Below the pieces are notes generated by a model. That model saw only the letters and a program-made list of their open reading frames with translations. It did no database searches and was not told the DNA's origin. The translations under genes and the position numbers were made by a program. DNA of 64,000 nucleotides, from assembly GCF_051954575.1 (NCBI RefSeq), contig NZ_JBQCHP010000026.1, forward strand, positions 5,866-69,865. The letters are read 5' to 3'. Each line of letters starts with the position of its first letter. Positions within the stretch are counted from its first letter, which is position 1. This DNA comes from Dyella_B sp035690825. GTDB taxonomy: Bacteria > Pseudomonadota > Gammaproteobacteria > Xanthomonadales > Rhodanobacteraceae. Of the stretch, positions 1-7,894 are shown piece by piece.

Positions 1-89
1 TCGTTCAAGGCGCCGTCCAGGATCATCGCCACTACGCGTTCGCGTAGCTGGCGATAGATCGGGACGCTGTCGTTCCAGGTAATGGCCAT
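1..89 (-). CDS. GntR-family (YtrA-type) transcriptional regulator, N-terminal fragment
   Basis: Only the first 29 codons are present; the gene continues beyond the left edge. The visible residues include the run PIYRQLRERVVAMILDGAL, which is the first helix of a GntR winged-helix domain. The start follows an AAGGA ribosome site 8 bases upstream and lies 4 bases after the stop of the small exported protein at 94-414, so the two are co-transcribed. A promoter and overlapping palindrome lie in front of the pair (445-485), suggesting autoregulation. Short YtrA-type members often control adjacent membrane or ABC-transporter genes, but any such targets are outside the window. The GntR assignment is fairly safe; the YtrA subgroup is inferred from operator and context. 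Confidence 0.75.
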   Translation of the reverse strand, partial: MAITWNDSVPIYRQLRERVVAMILDGALN

Positions 90-93
90 GGAG

Positions 94-414
94 TTATTCC
101 TTGCTGATGCGTGCGAGCTTGGTCGAGCCAAACGAATAGTAGGGCATGGTCAGCTGCGCCCCGAGCAAGCTCGCGCCGCTTTCGGCGCGCGTGGCCAACG
201 GCGAATTGGCGATCGTCAGGCTGGCCGTGGTCAGCATGGCGGCGGCGCGCTGGTCTTCGGCGCTGGGACGTACCACCACGCCCGGCAGGCTGATGACCTT
301 CATGCCGTTGATTTCGGTGGCGGGGGCCTTGTGGGTGGTGGGGCTCAGGGCGATCAGGCTGACCGTGGTGAACAGAACCGCGGCGGTGATGGCGATCGGG
401 TTCGGCGCTTTCAT
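94..414 (-). CDS. Small exported or membrane-anchored protein of unknown function
   Basis: A 106-aa protein whose first 25 residues form a hydrophobic stretch after Lys2, consistent with an uncleaved signal anchor or a signal peptide. The rest is small, polar and without recognisable catalytic motifs. The start is supported by AAGGAG about 8 bases upstream. It is the first gene of an operon with the GntR regulator at 1-89, so it is probably repressed by that regulator. I do not recognise the family. Co-regulation with a GntR repressor hints at a stress-inducible envelope protein, but this is inference. Confidence 0.6.
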   Translation of the reverse strand: MKAPNPIAITAAVLFTTVSLIALSPTTHKAPATEINGMKVISLPGVVVRPSAEDQRAAAMLTTASLTIANSPLATRAESGASLLGAQLTMPYYSFGSTKLARISKE

Positions 415-444
415 GTCGGCTCTCCTTTAGTGATGTCGTGGACC

Positions 445-468
445 GGTGTTGTAGTGAACTATAACACC
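445..468. promoter_or_regulatory. Palindromic operator, GGTG-N16-CACC type
   Basis: A 24-bp palindrome in which 10 of 12 positions pair. The outer arms read GGTGTT and AACACC, the inner arms TAGT and ACTA. It covers the -10 box of the operon that includes the GntR gene. I recall GGTG-N16-CACC being reported for a YtrA-like regulator of Xanthomonas; the spacing here is exactly 16. Autorepression is the likely role. Confidence 0.65.
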
Positions 469-485
469 ATCTTTCGAACCGTCAA
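458..485 (-). promoter_or_regulatory. Promoter of the small-protein/GntR operon
   Basis: Reading leftward, TTGACG (480-485) and TATAGT (458-463) are separated by 16 bases, a near-consensus sigma-70 promoter. The -10 box lies inside the palindrome at 445-468. Confidence 0.7.
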
Positions 486-682
486 GGACGGCTTGCTATG
501 ACTGATGGCCTAGGGGCGGGGAGGGTTGGTTTTCAGCAGTCCTTTGGCCGGGAAAAGCATGCGCGGCGGACCGCCGGCAGGACAGCGGACGACGTCAGGC
601 CATGCGGTTGACAGCCGTCACCCTGGGGCCTGGGAGTGTCAGTCGCGCTAAACTCGCCGATTCCTTCGAGGAGACCCGACAC

Positions 683-985
683 ATGTGGTACTGCATCACC
701 GGCACGGATCACCCTGAATCGCTGGAACGCCGCATGGCCGCCCGCCCAGCCCACTTGGCGCGCCTGCAGCAACTGCAAGCGGAAGGACGGCTACTGCTGG
801 CGGGGCCGTTTCCCGCGATCGATGCCCAACAGCCCGGCCTGGCTGGTTTTACCGGCAGCCTGATCGTGGCGGAATTCTCTTCGCTGGCCGAGGCCGAGCG
901 ATGGGCCGGGGCCGACCCCTATGTCGATGCTGGCGTGTACGCCAACGTAAGCGTCAAACCGTTCCTCAAGGCGCTGCCGGCATGA
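683..985 (+). CDS. YciI family protein
   Basis: A 100-aa protein of the YciI-like ferredoxin-fold family. It begins MWYCITGTDHPESLERR and carries the typical later segment GPFPAIDAQ followed by GSLIVAEF, with an ADPY motif near residue 73. The in-frame ATG at 602 would add about 27 residues that do not fit the family, whereas the start at 683 has a GAGGAG site upstream. Some relatives have weak dehalogenase or lactonase-like activity, but the role here is unknown. Its stop overlaps the next start (ATGA), so it is translationally coupled to the BolA-like gene. Confidence 0.85.
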   Translation: MWYCITGTDHPESLERRMAARPAHLARLQQLQAEGRLLLAGPFPAIDAQQPGLAGFTGSLIVAEFSSLAEAERWAGADPYVDAGVYANVSVKPFLKALPA

Positions 986-1242
986 GCGCAGCGATGGTCG
1001 AGGAAATCCGCCGCCGCCTGGCCGAGGCGCTGCAGCCGGTCGAGCTGGAGGTGGTGGACGAAGGCTACAAGCACGTCGGCCACGCCAACGAGGGCAAGGG
1101 ACACTTTCACGTGCGCGTGGTGAGCGCGGCCTTCGCCGGCCAGTTGCCGATCAAGCGGCACCGGCTGGTGTACGCGGCGCTGGGCGAGCTGATGGACCAG
1201 GGCATCCACGCGCTGTCGATCGACGCCAAGGCGCCGGAATGA
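982..1242 (+). CDS. BolA family protein
   Basis: An 86-aa single-domain protein with the BolA hallmark: a GHFHVRVVS strand followed by KRHRLVYAALGEL, where a conserved His sits in an R-H-R motif. BolA proteins bind monothiol glutaredoxins through a shared iron-sulfur cluster and act in iron-sulfur delivery or as regulators. The length is closer to IbaG than to the 105-aa E. coli BolA, so I give no symbol. The ATG overlaps the stop of the YciI gene. smc follows after 134 bases in the same direction. Confidence 0.85.
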   Translation: MSAAMVEEIRRRLAEALQPVELEVVDEGYKHVGHANEGKGHFHVRVVSAAFAGQLPIKRHRLVYAALGELMDQGIHALSIDAKAPE

Positions 1243-1376
1243 ATCGGATCAAGCGCTTGCATCGCACTTTTCGCCTTGCCTGATCGTTCCTTATGCATTG
1301 CGGCGCTGTCCCGCGTTTGGCACAGTGACCCGTCGCCCGCGCCAGCGGGCCATCACCTTCGAGCATCTGAATCTGC

Positions 1377-4300
1377 ATGCGCCTAACCACGATCAAACTC
1401 GCCGGATTCAAGTCCTTCGTCGACCCGACCACGCTGCACCTGCCCACCAACATGACCGGCGTGGTGGGGCCCAACGGTTGCGGCAAGTCCAACATCATCG
1501 ACGCCATCCGCTGGGTGATGGGCGAAAGCGCGGCCAGCCGCCTGCGCGGCGATTCGCTCACTGACGTGATCTTCTCCGGATCCAGCGCGCGCAAGCCGGT
1601 GGGGCAGGCGAGCGTGGAACTGATTTTCGACAACTCCGATGGCACCATCCAGGGCGAATACGGGCAGTACGCAGAAATCTCGGTGAAGCGCCAGGTGACG
1701 CGCGACGGGCAGTCCTCGTACTTCCTCAACGGCGCGCGCTGCCGTCGGCGTGATATCACCGATCTGTTCCTCGGCACCGGCTTGGGGCCGCGCAGCTACT
1801 CGATCATCGAGCAGGGCATGATCAGCCAGATCATCGAAGCGCATCCGGAAGAACTGCGCATGCATCTGGAGGAAGCGGCCGGTATTTCCAAATACAAGGA
1901 ACGCCGCAAGGAAACCGAAAGCCGCATCAAGGCCACGCGCGAAAACCTCGACCGCGTGCGCGACGTGCGCGACGAAGTGGACAAGCAGCTCGAACACTTG
2001 AACCGCCAGGCTCGTGCTGCCGAACGCTGGAAAGCTTACAAGGAAGAACAGACGCGCAAGGAAGCCGAACTGCGCGCACTCGAATACCGTGGCCTGAAAA
2101 GTCAGCACGACGGTCAGGGACAGGGCCTGTCCGCCGCTGAGATCGAGATCGAAAAGCGTCTGGCCGAGCAGCGCCAGATCGAATCGCAGATCGAAACCGC
2201 GCGCGAACGCCACGTCGAAGCCAGCGAGCATTTGAACGAAGTGCAGGCCGACGTCTACAAGGTCGGCGCCGAGATCGCGCGCGTCGAACAACAGGTGCGC
2301 CACAACCGGGAAACCGCCGATCGCCTGCAGCGCGCGCAACAGGACGCTGAGCGCGAGCATGCGGAACTGGCCGAGCACATCGCCACCGACCGCGAGCAGA
2401 TCGAAACCCTGCGCATGGCGCTGGCCGAAGGCGAGCCGAAGCTGGAAGCCCTGCAGCAGATGCAGGACGAAACCGCCGATACGCAGCGCGAAACCGAAAC
2501 CAAGCTGGCCGACTGGCAGCAACGCTGGGACACTTACACGCGCACCGCCGGCGAAGCCAGCCGCGCCGCCGAAGTGGAGCGCACCAAGCTGGCCTATCTC
2601 GACCGCCAGGCGGTGGACCTGTCCAAGCGCAAAGACGCACTGGAAGCCGAGCAGAAAGCCACTGACGTCGATGCACTCGACGCTGCGGCCGAGCAGCTGC
2701 ATAACGAACACGACACGCAGCGCGAGCGCGTCGAATCGCTCGGCGGCATGCTCGACCAGCACAAGTTGGCGTACGAAAAAGTGCTCGACGACGAGCGCCA
2801 GGTACAAAGCACGCTCAACGATGCGCGTCAGCAATTGCAGACCGCGCGCGGCCGCTTGGCTTCGCTCGAAGCGCTGCAGCACGCCGCGCTCGGCCAGGAA
2901 GAAAGCGCGGCCAGCACGTGGCTGGCGCAGTTCGGCCTGGACAAGAATCGCCGCCTCGGCGAAATGCTGCAGGTGGAAGCCGGCTGGGAAACCGCGGTGG
3001 AAACCGTGCTGGCCGGTTTCATCGATAGCGTGCTGGTTGACGGTGCACACGATCTGGCCAAGGAATTTCCGGGCCTGAGCAACGCCAACGTGGCGCTGCT
3101 GGATGCAGCCGAAGGCGGCGCGGCCACCGCCGGCACGCTGGCGGCGCACGTGCGCGGGCCGGCGGCCGCCATCACCATGCTGGGGCACGTGCTGGTCGCC
3201 GAAGACATCGACGATGCACATCGCCGCGTTTCCGGCTTGTCCGCGCTGGCGCCGTATCAATCGGTGATCACGCGCAGCGGCGAATGGCTTGGTCCGGGTT
3301 GGGCCAGCGTGCGTCGCGCGCAGGGCAACCAGCTTGGCGTGCTGGCGCGCGAACGCGAAATCCGCACGCTCACCGAGCAGGTCGAGGCGTTGGAAGCGCG
3401 CATCGAGGAAGCCACCGCGCGCCTGGACGACTTGCGCACCAGCAAGTTCGAAGCCGAACGCGCGCGCGACGACGCACAGCGCGAGCTGTACAACGCGCAT
3501 CGCCGCCAATCGGAACTGGCCGGCCAGCTGCAAAGCCACCGCGGCAAGGTGGAAACTGCGCGTGCGCGCGCCGAAAAGGTGGCCGGCGAGCTGTCGGTAC
3601 TGCTCGAGCAGATGGAAGAACTGCAGACGCAGACGCGCGAAGCACGCGCGCGCCTGGACGAATCCGTCAACAACATGGGCGATCTGGAAGACCAGCGCCG
3701 CGAACTGGAAAATGAACGCCGCGCCTTACTCGAAGCGCGCGAAGAAGCACGCATGAACGCGCGCGAAGCCGCCGACCAGGCGCACGCGCTGGCGCTGAGC
3801 CTGGAATCGAAACGCTCTTCGCTCGCCTCGCTGGAACAGGCGCTGGCGCGCATGGAAAACCAGATCCGCCAGATCGAAGCGCGTCGCAGCGAAATCGCCG
3901 AACAGCTCGCCGCCGGTTCCGACCCGATTGCCGAACTGGAAGCCGAGCGCCAGACCTATCTCGACCAGCGCCTGCTGGTGGATCGCCAATTGGTGGAAGC
4001 ACGCCGCGCGCTGGAAGATTGCGACATCGAGATGCGCAAGCTCGAACAGCAGCGGCATAACCTGGAGCAGGAACTGTCCGGCCTGCGCGAAAAGCTGTCG
4101 GAACAGAAACTAGCCGCGCAGGCGCTGCAGATGCGTGCCGAGCAGTTGGCCGAAGCGATCGCCGCATCAGGCCTCGATCTGGAAACCTTGCTTGGCGAAC
4201 TGGCCGAAAATGTCGACGCCGCGCAATGGCGCCAGCAACTGGCCGACCTTGGCCAGAAAATCGCGCGCCTGGAGCCGGTCAACCTTGCTGCGATCCAGGA

Positions 4301-4886
4301 GCACGCCGAGCAGAGCGAACGCAAGACGTATCTGGACAACCAGCTCACCGACCTCACCAGCGCGATGGAAACGCTGGAAAACGCGATCAAGAAAATCGAC
4401 CGCGAAACGCGCCAGCGCTTCAAGGAAACTTTCGACCGCGTCAACGCCGGCGTGCAGGAGCTGTTCCCGCGCCTGTTCGGTGGCGGCCATGCGTACCTGG
4501 AACTCACCGGCGACGACCTGCTCAGCACCGGCGTGTCGATCATGGCGCGCCCACCGGGCAAGCGCGTGTCCAACATCACGCTGTTGTCGGGCGGCGAGAA
4601 GGCGCTCACGGCGGTATCGCTGGTGTTCGCGATCTTCGCGCTCAATCCAGCGCCGTTCTGCCTGCTGGACGAGGTGGACGCGCCGCTGGATGAAGCGAAC
4701 GTCGGCCGCTTCTCCAACATGGTGCGCGAGATGAGCGAGAAGGTGCAGTTCATCTTCGTCTCGCACAACAAGGCCACCATGGAAGCAGCCAGCCAGCTTT
4801 GCGGCGTTACCATGCGCGAGCCGGGCGTGTCGCGCCTGGTGCAGGTCGATCTTGCCGAGGCCACCAAACTGGCTGGCGCCGCCTGA
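1377..4886 (+). CDS. smc: Chromosome segregation protein SMC
   Basis: A 1169-aa SMC ATPase that compacts and segregates the chromosome, acting as a dimer with kleisin and accessory subunits. The N-terminal ATPase half has Walker A GPNGCGKSN at residues 31-39. Long Glu/Arg/Ala-rich coiled coils occupy about residues 170-500 and 670-1000. Between them is a non-coiled hinge (about 500-660) with Gly-rich turns. The C-terminal half carries the ABC signature LLSGGEKALTA near residue 1070 and Walker B CLLDEVDAPLDEANV near 1100. Length fits the family. It is followed by zipA 17 bases later, the order usual in Xanthomonadales. Confidence 0.97.
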   Translation: MRLTTIKLAGFKSFVDPTTLHLPTNMTGVVGPNGCGKSNIIDAIRWVMGESAASRLRGDSLTDVIFSGSSARKPVGQASVELIFDNSDGTIQGEYGQYAEISVKRQVTRDGQSSYFLNGARCRRRDITDLFLGTGLGPRSYSIIEQGMISQIIEAHPEELRMHLEEAAGISKYKERRKETESRIKATRENLDRVRDVRDEVDKQLEHLNRQARAAERWKAYKEEQTRKEAELRALEYRGLKSQHDGQGQGLSAAEIEIEKRLAEQRQIESQIETARERHVEASEHLNEVQADVYKVGAEIARVEQQVRHNRETADRLQRAQQDAEREHAELAEHIATDREQIETLRMALAEGEPKLEALQQMQDETADTQRETETKLADWQQRWDTYTRTAGEASRAAEVERTKLAYLDRQAVDLSKRKDALEAEQKATDVDALDAAAEQLHNEHDTQRERVESLGGMLDQHKLAYEKVLDDERQVQSTLNDARQQLQTARGRLASLEALQHAALGQEESAASTWLAQFGLDKNRRLGEMLQVEAGWETAVETVLAGFIDSVLVDGAHDLAKEFPGLSNANVALLDAAEGGAATAGTLAAHVRGPAAAITMLGHVLVAEDIDDAHRRVSGLSALAPYQSVITRSGEWLGPGWASVRRAQGNQLGVLAREREIRTLTEQVEALEARIEEATARLDDLRTSKFEAERARDDAQRELYNAHRRQSELAGQLQSHRGKVETARARAEKVAGELSVLLEQMEELQTQTREARARLDESVNNMGDLEDQRRELENERRALLEAREEARMNAREAADQAHALALSLESKRSSLASLEQALARMENQIRQIEARRSEIAEQLAAGSDPIAELEAERQTYLDQRLLVDRQLVEARRALEDCDIEMRKLEQQRHNLEQELSGLREKLSEQKLAAQALQMRAEQLAEAIAASGLDLETLLGELAENVDAAQWRQQLADLGQKIARLEPVNLAAIQEHAEQSERKTYLDNQLTDLTSAMETLENAIKKIDRETRQRFKETFDRVNAGVQELFPRLFGGGHAYLELTGDDLLSTGVSIMARPPGKRVSNITLLSGGEKALTAVSLVFAIFALNPAPFCLLDEVDAPLDEANVGRFSNMVREMSEKVQFIFVSHNKATMEAASQLCGVTMREPGVSRLVQVDLAEATKLAGAA

Positions 4887-4903
4887 GGTAGAGGATTTAC
4901 GTC

Positions 4904-5884
4904 ATGTCATACGAATTGGCTGTTGCATGGAACCCCTGGGTCGGCATTCCGTTGGCCATCGTCGGCGTGATCGTGCTGCTTCTGGTCTGGTTGTTCGGCG
5001 AGCCCAGAAAAGAGCAGGGCAAACGGCGCGTGGCGCCGGAACCGAACCTGGAACGGCGCGAGCCCACGCTGGGCGATTCGATCGAAGAGAACGACGCGTT
5101 CGGCGGCGACGAGCGCATCGACCCGTTGTTCCGCGAGCCGGAGCCGCAGCAGGGCGAGCTCGACGTCAACCTGCGCACGGAACTGGAAAAGCTCGGCGCC
5201 GCGCTGGCCAACCAGCGGCACGAAACAGTGACGATGCCCAAGCCCACCGGGCAATCCGCCTCGATCGTGGAAATGCTGCGCTCGCCCTCGCAGCCAGATG
5301 TCACTCGTACCGCACCGGTGGAACCTGCACCGCTCGCGCCGCCGTCGCCGGTCGTGGCAACTGCTCCGGCACCTGCCGCCGCACCGGCGCCGCGTATCCC
5401 GCCGCGCTCGGATCTGGGCAAGCGTCCCACGCAGGTTCCGGTGGAGCGCATCGTGAGCTTGTTCGTGATGGCGCGCGAAGGCCAGGTGTTCAACGGCGCG
5501 GACCTGATCGTCGCGGCCGAAAAAGCTGGCCTGGAATACGGCGACATGGGCATCTATCACCGCCTGGTGGACGGCAAGCGCGAAGCCGGCCCGATCTTCA
5601 GCGTGGCCAATATGGTCAAGCCCGGCAGCTTCGACCTCACCCGGCTGGATGCGCTGCGCACGCCGGGCTTGAGTTTCTTCATGACGCTGCCCGGCCCGGT
5701 CACCGCGCTGGATGCATGGGATGCCATGCTGCCCACCGCGCAGCGCCTGGCCGAGCTGCTCGACGGCCAGGTGCTGGATGAAGAACGCAACGCGCTGGGT
5801 CGCCAGCGCATCGCCCATATCCGTGACGAATTGCGCGGCTGGGATCGCGATCACGACGGCGGCGAGATCCGTTTCGGCCGTTGA
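4904..5884 (+). CDS. zipA: Cell division protein ZipA
   Basis: A 326-aa inner-membrane protein that tethers FtsZ to the membrane. A single N-terminal transmembrane segment covers about residues 13-31, followed by a charged then Pro/Ala-rich linker (to about residue 180). The C-terminal FtsZ-binding domain spans about residues 182-310 and contains GADLIVAAEKAGLEYGDMGI and the later FFMTLPGP motif. It lies directly behind smc. In many Xanthomonadales ligA follows zipA, but here a repeat and then azoR follow instead. Confidence 0.92.
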   Translation: MSYELAVAWNPWVGIPLAIVGVIVLLLVWLFGEPRKEQGKRRVAPEPNLERREPTLGDSIEENDAFGGDERIDPLFREPEPQQGELDVNLRTELEKLGAALANQRHETVTMPKPTGQSASIVEMLRSPSQPDVTRTAPVEPAPLAPPSPVVATAPAPAAAPAPRIPPRSDLGKRPTQVPVERIVSLFVMAREGQVFNGADLIVAAEKAGLEYGDMGIYHRLVDGKREAGPIFSVANMVKPGSFDLTRLDALRTPGLSFFMTLPGPVTALDAWDAMLPTAQRLAELLDGQVLDEERNALGRQRIAHIRDELRGWDRDHDGGEIRFGR

Positions 5885-5911
5885 CCGTCGTCACGCACGT
5901 ACATGCCGGTG

Positions 5912-6152
5912 TTGGGGTTTGCACCCTGACGTATTCCCACGTTTTTGCTCGATGATTTCAATAAAATCAGCGTGCTATACACCTTGCAGATGATCTTCCA
6001 GATTACTGGGCCGTCATTCCCGCGAAAGCGGGAATCCATCCTTGCTTTTGCATCAGAGCAGATGGATTCCCGCTTTCGCGGGAATGACGGCATTTCGGGC
6101 ACATATGCACCAAACGAAAAAACGTGGGGATATATCAGGGTCTGCACCCCAA
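5912..6152. repeat. Nested palindromic, MITE-like element
   Basis: A 241-bp intergenic element. Its ends are 35-bp imperfect inverted repeats (5912-5946 and 6118-6152). Each reads inward as TTGGGGT-N4-ACCCTGA-N2-TAT-N-CCCACGTTTTT, with 7 mismatches. Inside is a perfect 30-bp inverted repeat (6011-6040 and 6061-6090). It carries no ORF of its own. The outer ends share the TTGGGGT-N4-ACCC core with the repeats at 41802 and 62526. It looks like a non-autonomous or REP-derived element. Confidence 0.75.
6011..6090. repeat. REP/BIME-type inverted pair
   Basis: Two perfect 30-bp arms in inverted orientation, separated by 20 bases. Each arm contains ATTCCCGCGAAAGCGGGAAT, itself a hairpin with GCGAAAGC at its tip. 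This is the classic REP unit used by RAYT-type transposases. No RAYT gene lies in the window. Confidence 0.85.
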
Positions 6153-6166
6153 CCTACAAACATAGA

Positions 6167-6748
6167 TCAGGCAGCCTTGGTTACCACCGAGCCGATGCTG
6201 TCGCGCGCCGAGGCAATCGCTTTCACCTTGTGCTCGGCGCCAATGCTCACGCCCTCGGCACGGATGAACTGGACGTCGGTGATGCCGATGAAGCCCAGCA
6301 CCGCGCGCAGGTAGTTTTCCTGGAAATCCAGACCCGCGGCCGGGCCGCTGCTGTACACGCCGCCGCGGCTGGAGGCCACGATCACACGCTTGCCGGTAGC
6401 CAGGCCTTGCGGACCGTTCTCGGTATAGCGGAAGGTCTGGCCCGCGATCACCACGCGGTCGATCCACGCCTTGAGCTGGCTGGGAATGGAGAAGTTGTAC
6501 ATCGGCGCGCCGATCACGATGACATCGGCCGCCTTGAACTCATCCAGCACGTCCTGGCCCAGCTGGGCGGCGGGGCTCTCGGCGTCCTGCACCGGGGTCC
6601 AATGGGGCAGGGGTTGTGCGGTGAGGTCGCGGTAGGTGATTTCCAGCGAGGAGACGTCGCGGGCGAGCTGGTCGACGATCGCGGCGCTCAGTTCGCGCGA
6701 AACGGAATGCTGGCCCAGGGAGCTTGCGTCAAGATGCAAGAGTTTCAT
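6167..6748 (-). CDS. azoR: FMN-dependent NADH-azoreductase
   Basis: A 193-aa flavodoxin-fold protein of the AzoR/AcpD family, which reduces quinones and azo compounds with NADH and FMN. Visible signatures are the N-terminal strand MKLLHLDASSLGQHSVSREL (phosphate-binding loop), the flavin-binding segment PMYNFSIPSQLKAW, and SSRGGVY near the second flavin contact. Length is typical (about 200 aa). It is transcribed away from a LysR regulator, with 115 bases between them holding inverted repeats, the usual arrangement for LysR control of an oxidoreductase. Confidence 0.9.
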   Translation of the reverse strand: MKLLHLDASSLGQHSVSRELSAAIVDQLARDVSSLEITYRDLTAQPLPHWTPVQDAESPAAQLGQDVLDEFKAADVIVIGAPMYNFSIPSQLKAWIDRVVIAGQTFRYTENGPQGLATGKRVIVASSRGGVYSSGPAAGLDFQENYLRAVLGFIGITDVQFIRAEGVSIGAEHKVKAIASARDSIGSVVTKAA

Positions 6749-6800
6749 GGTTCTATCTCGGTTCCAGGTCGGGCAGGCCGACGTTGGAATTAAAGATAGA

Positions 6801-6844
6801 TTCCGAACAAACGGACGATAAGATAGGGCTTTCGGAACTTATCG
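6801..6844. promoter_or_regulatory. Inverted repeats in the azoR/LysR divergent region
   Basis: Two interleaved inverted repeats sit just before the LysR start. TTCCGAA (6801-6807) pairs with TTCGGAA (6831-6837), and CGATAAG (6816-6822) pairs with CTTATCG (6838-6844). They are plausible LysR-type binding sites that could regulate azoR and the regulator itself. Confidence 0.45.
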
Positions 6845-6863
6845 TTCCCACAAGGAAACAACG

Positions 6864-7853
6864 ATGAACGCCTTGCCAGGGGCCATGCAGGACCTGAACG
6901 ATCTGTATTTCTTCGCCGCCGTAGTGGAACACGGAGGCTTTTCAGCTGCCGGACGCTCCCTGGGAGTGCCCAAGTCGCGGCTGAGCAAGCGCATCGCCCA
7001 ACTGGAGGACCGGCTTGGCGTGCGGCTGCTGCAACGGACCACGCGGCGCTTCGTGGTCACCGAAGTCGGCGAGCGCTTTTATGGCCATTGCCGCGCCGTG
7101 CTGGAAGAAGCGCGTGCGGCGCAGGAAGCGGTGGACGAACTGCGTGCCGAACCGCGCGGCATCGTGCGGCTGAGCTGCCCCATTTCGATCGCGCAAACGG
7201 TGCTGGCCTACATCCTGCCGGAGTTCATGGTGAAGTACCCGAAGCTGCAGGTGCGGGTGCTGTCGAACAATCGGCGCGTGGACCTGATCGGCGAGGGCTA
7301 CGACCTGGCCATCCGCGTGCGCACCAAGCTCGACACCGATTCGAACATGATCATCCGCAGCATCGGGCAGGAACGCGTGCTGCCGGTGGCCAGCCCGAAC
7401 TTGCTGAAAGTGCATGGTCATCCGAAACGTCCCGAAGACCTTGCGCGCATGCCGGCGCTGTCGATGCAGGAGCACGAAGGCACGCAAGTGTGGGAGCTGA
7501 GCGACGCGCACGGCGAGCGCGTCAGCGTGGAGGTGCAGGCGCGTCTTATCACCGGTGATTTCGCCGTGTTGCTGGAAGCTGCGCGCGCCGGGATCGGCGT
7601 CGCCTTGTTGCCCGAATCGGTATGTGCGCCGGCCATCATACGTGGCGACCTGGAAATTCTGTTGCCGGAGTGGAGCGCGCCGCAGGGCATCTTGCATTTC
7701 ATCTATCCGAGCCGGCGCGGCATGATGCCGGGCGTGCGCGCATTGGTGGATTTTCTTGCAGAGCGCCTGCCGGAAGCGGCGCGCATCAGTCACGAAAACT
7801 GCAAGGGCCGTCAGCTGAGAGATATCGATCCGCAAAAACAGCCTTCCGCCTGA
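6864..7853 (+). CDS. LysR family transcriptional regulator
   Basis: A 329-aa LysR-type regulator. The N-terminal winged helix (about residues 8-66) contains FFAAVVEHGGFSAAGRSLGV and the RLSKRIAQLEDRLGVRLLQR recognition segment. The remainder is a periplasmic-binding-protein-like effector domain. The start at 6864 has AAGGAA 8 bases upstream; an internal Met at residue 8 is a weaker alternative. It is divergent from azoR and probably controls it in response to quinone-like or electrophilic compounds, though this target is inferred from position only. Confidence 0.9.
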   Translation: MNALPGAMQDLNDLYFFAAVVEHGGFSAAGRSLGVPKSRLSKRIAQLEDRLGVRLLQRTTRRFVVTEVGERFYGHCRAVLEEARAAQEAVDELRAEPRGIVRLSCPISIAQTVLAYILPEFMVKYPKLQVRVLSNNRRVDLIGEGYDLAIRVRTKLDTDSNMIIRSIGQERVLPVASPNLLKVHGHPKRPEDLARMPALSMQEHEGTQVWELSDAHGERVSVEVQARLITGDFAVLLEAARAGIGVALLPESVCAPAIIRGDLEILLPEWSAPQGILHFIYPSRRGMMPGVRALVDFLAERLPEAARISHENCKGRQLRDIDPQKQPSA

Positions 7854-7894
7854 GCCGTGGTAGTCTTCGCGTTTAGCCATCCATACTGCTGCCC

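Noticed and set aside
1383..3539. Open frame of 718 codons antisense to smc
   Set aside because: A compositional shadow of the coiled-coil coding region.
5885..6166. A CRISPR array in the repeat region
   Set aside because: The repeats are two inverted pairs, not regularly spaced direct repeats, and no cas gene is present.
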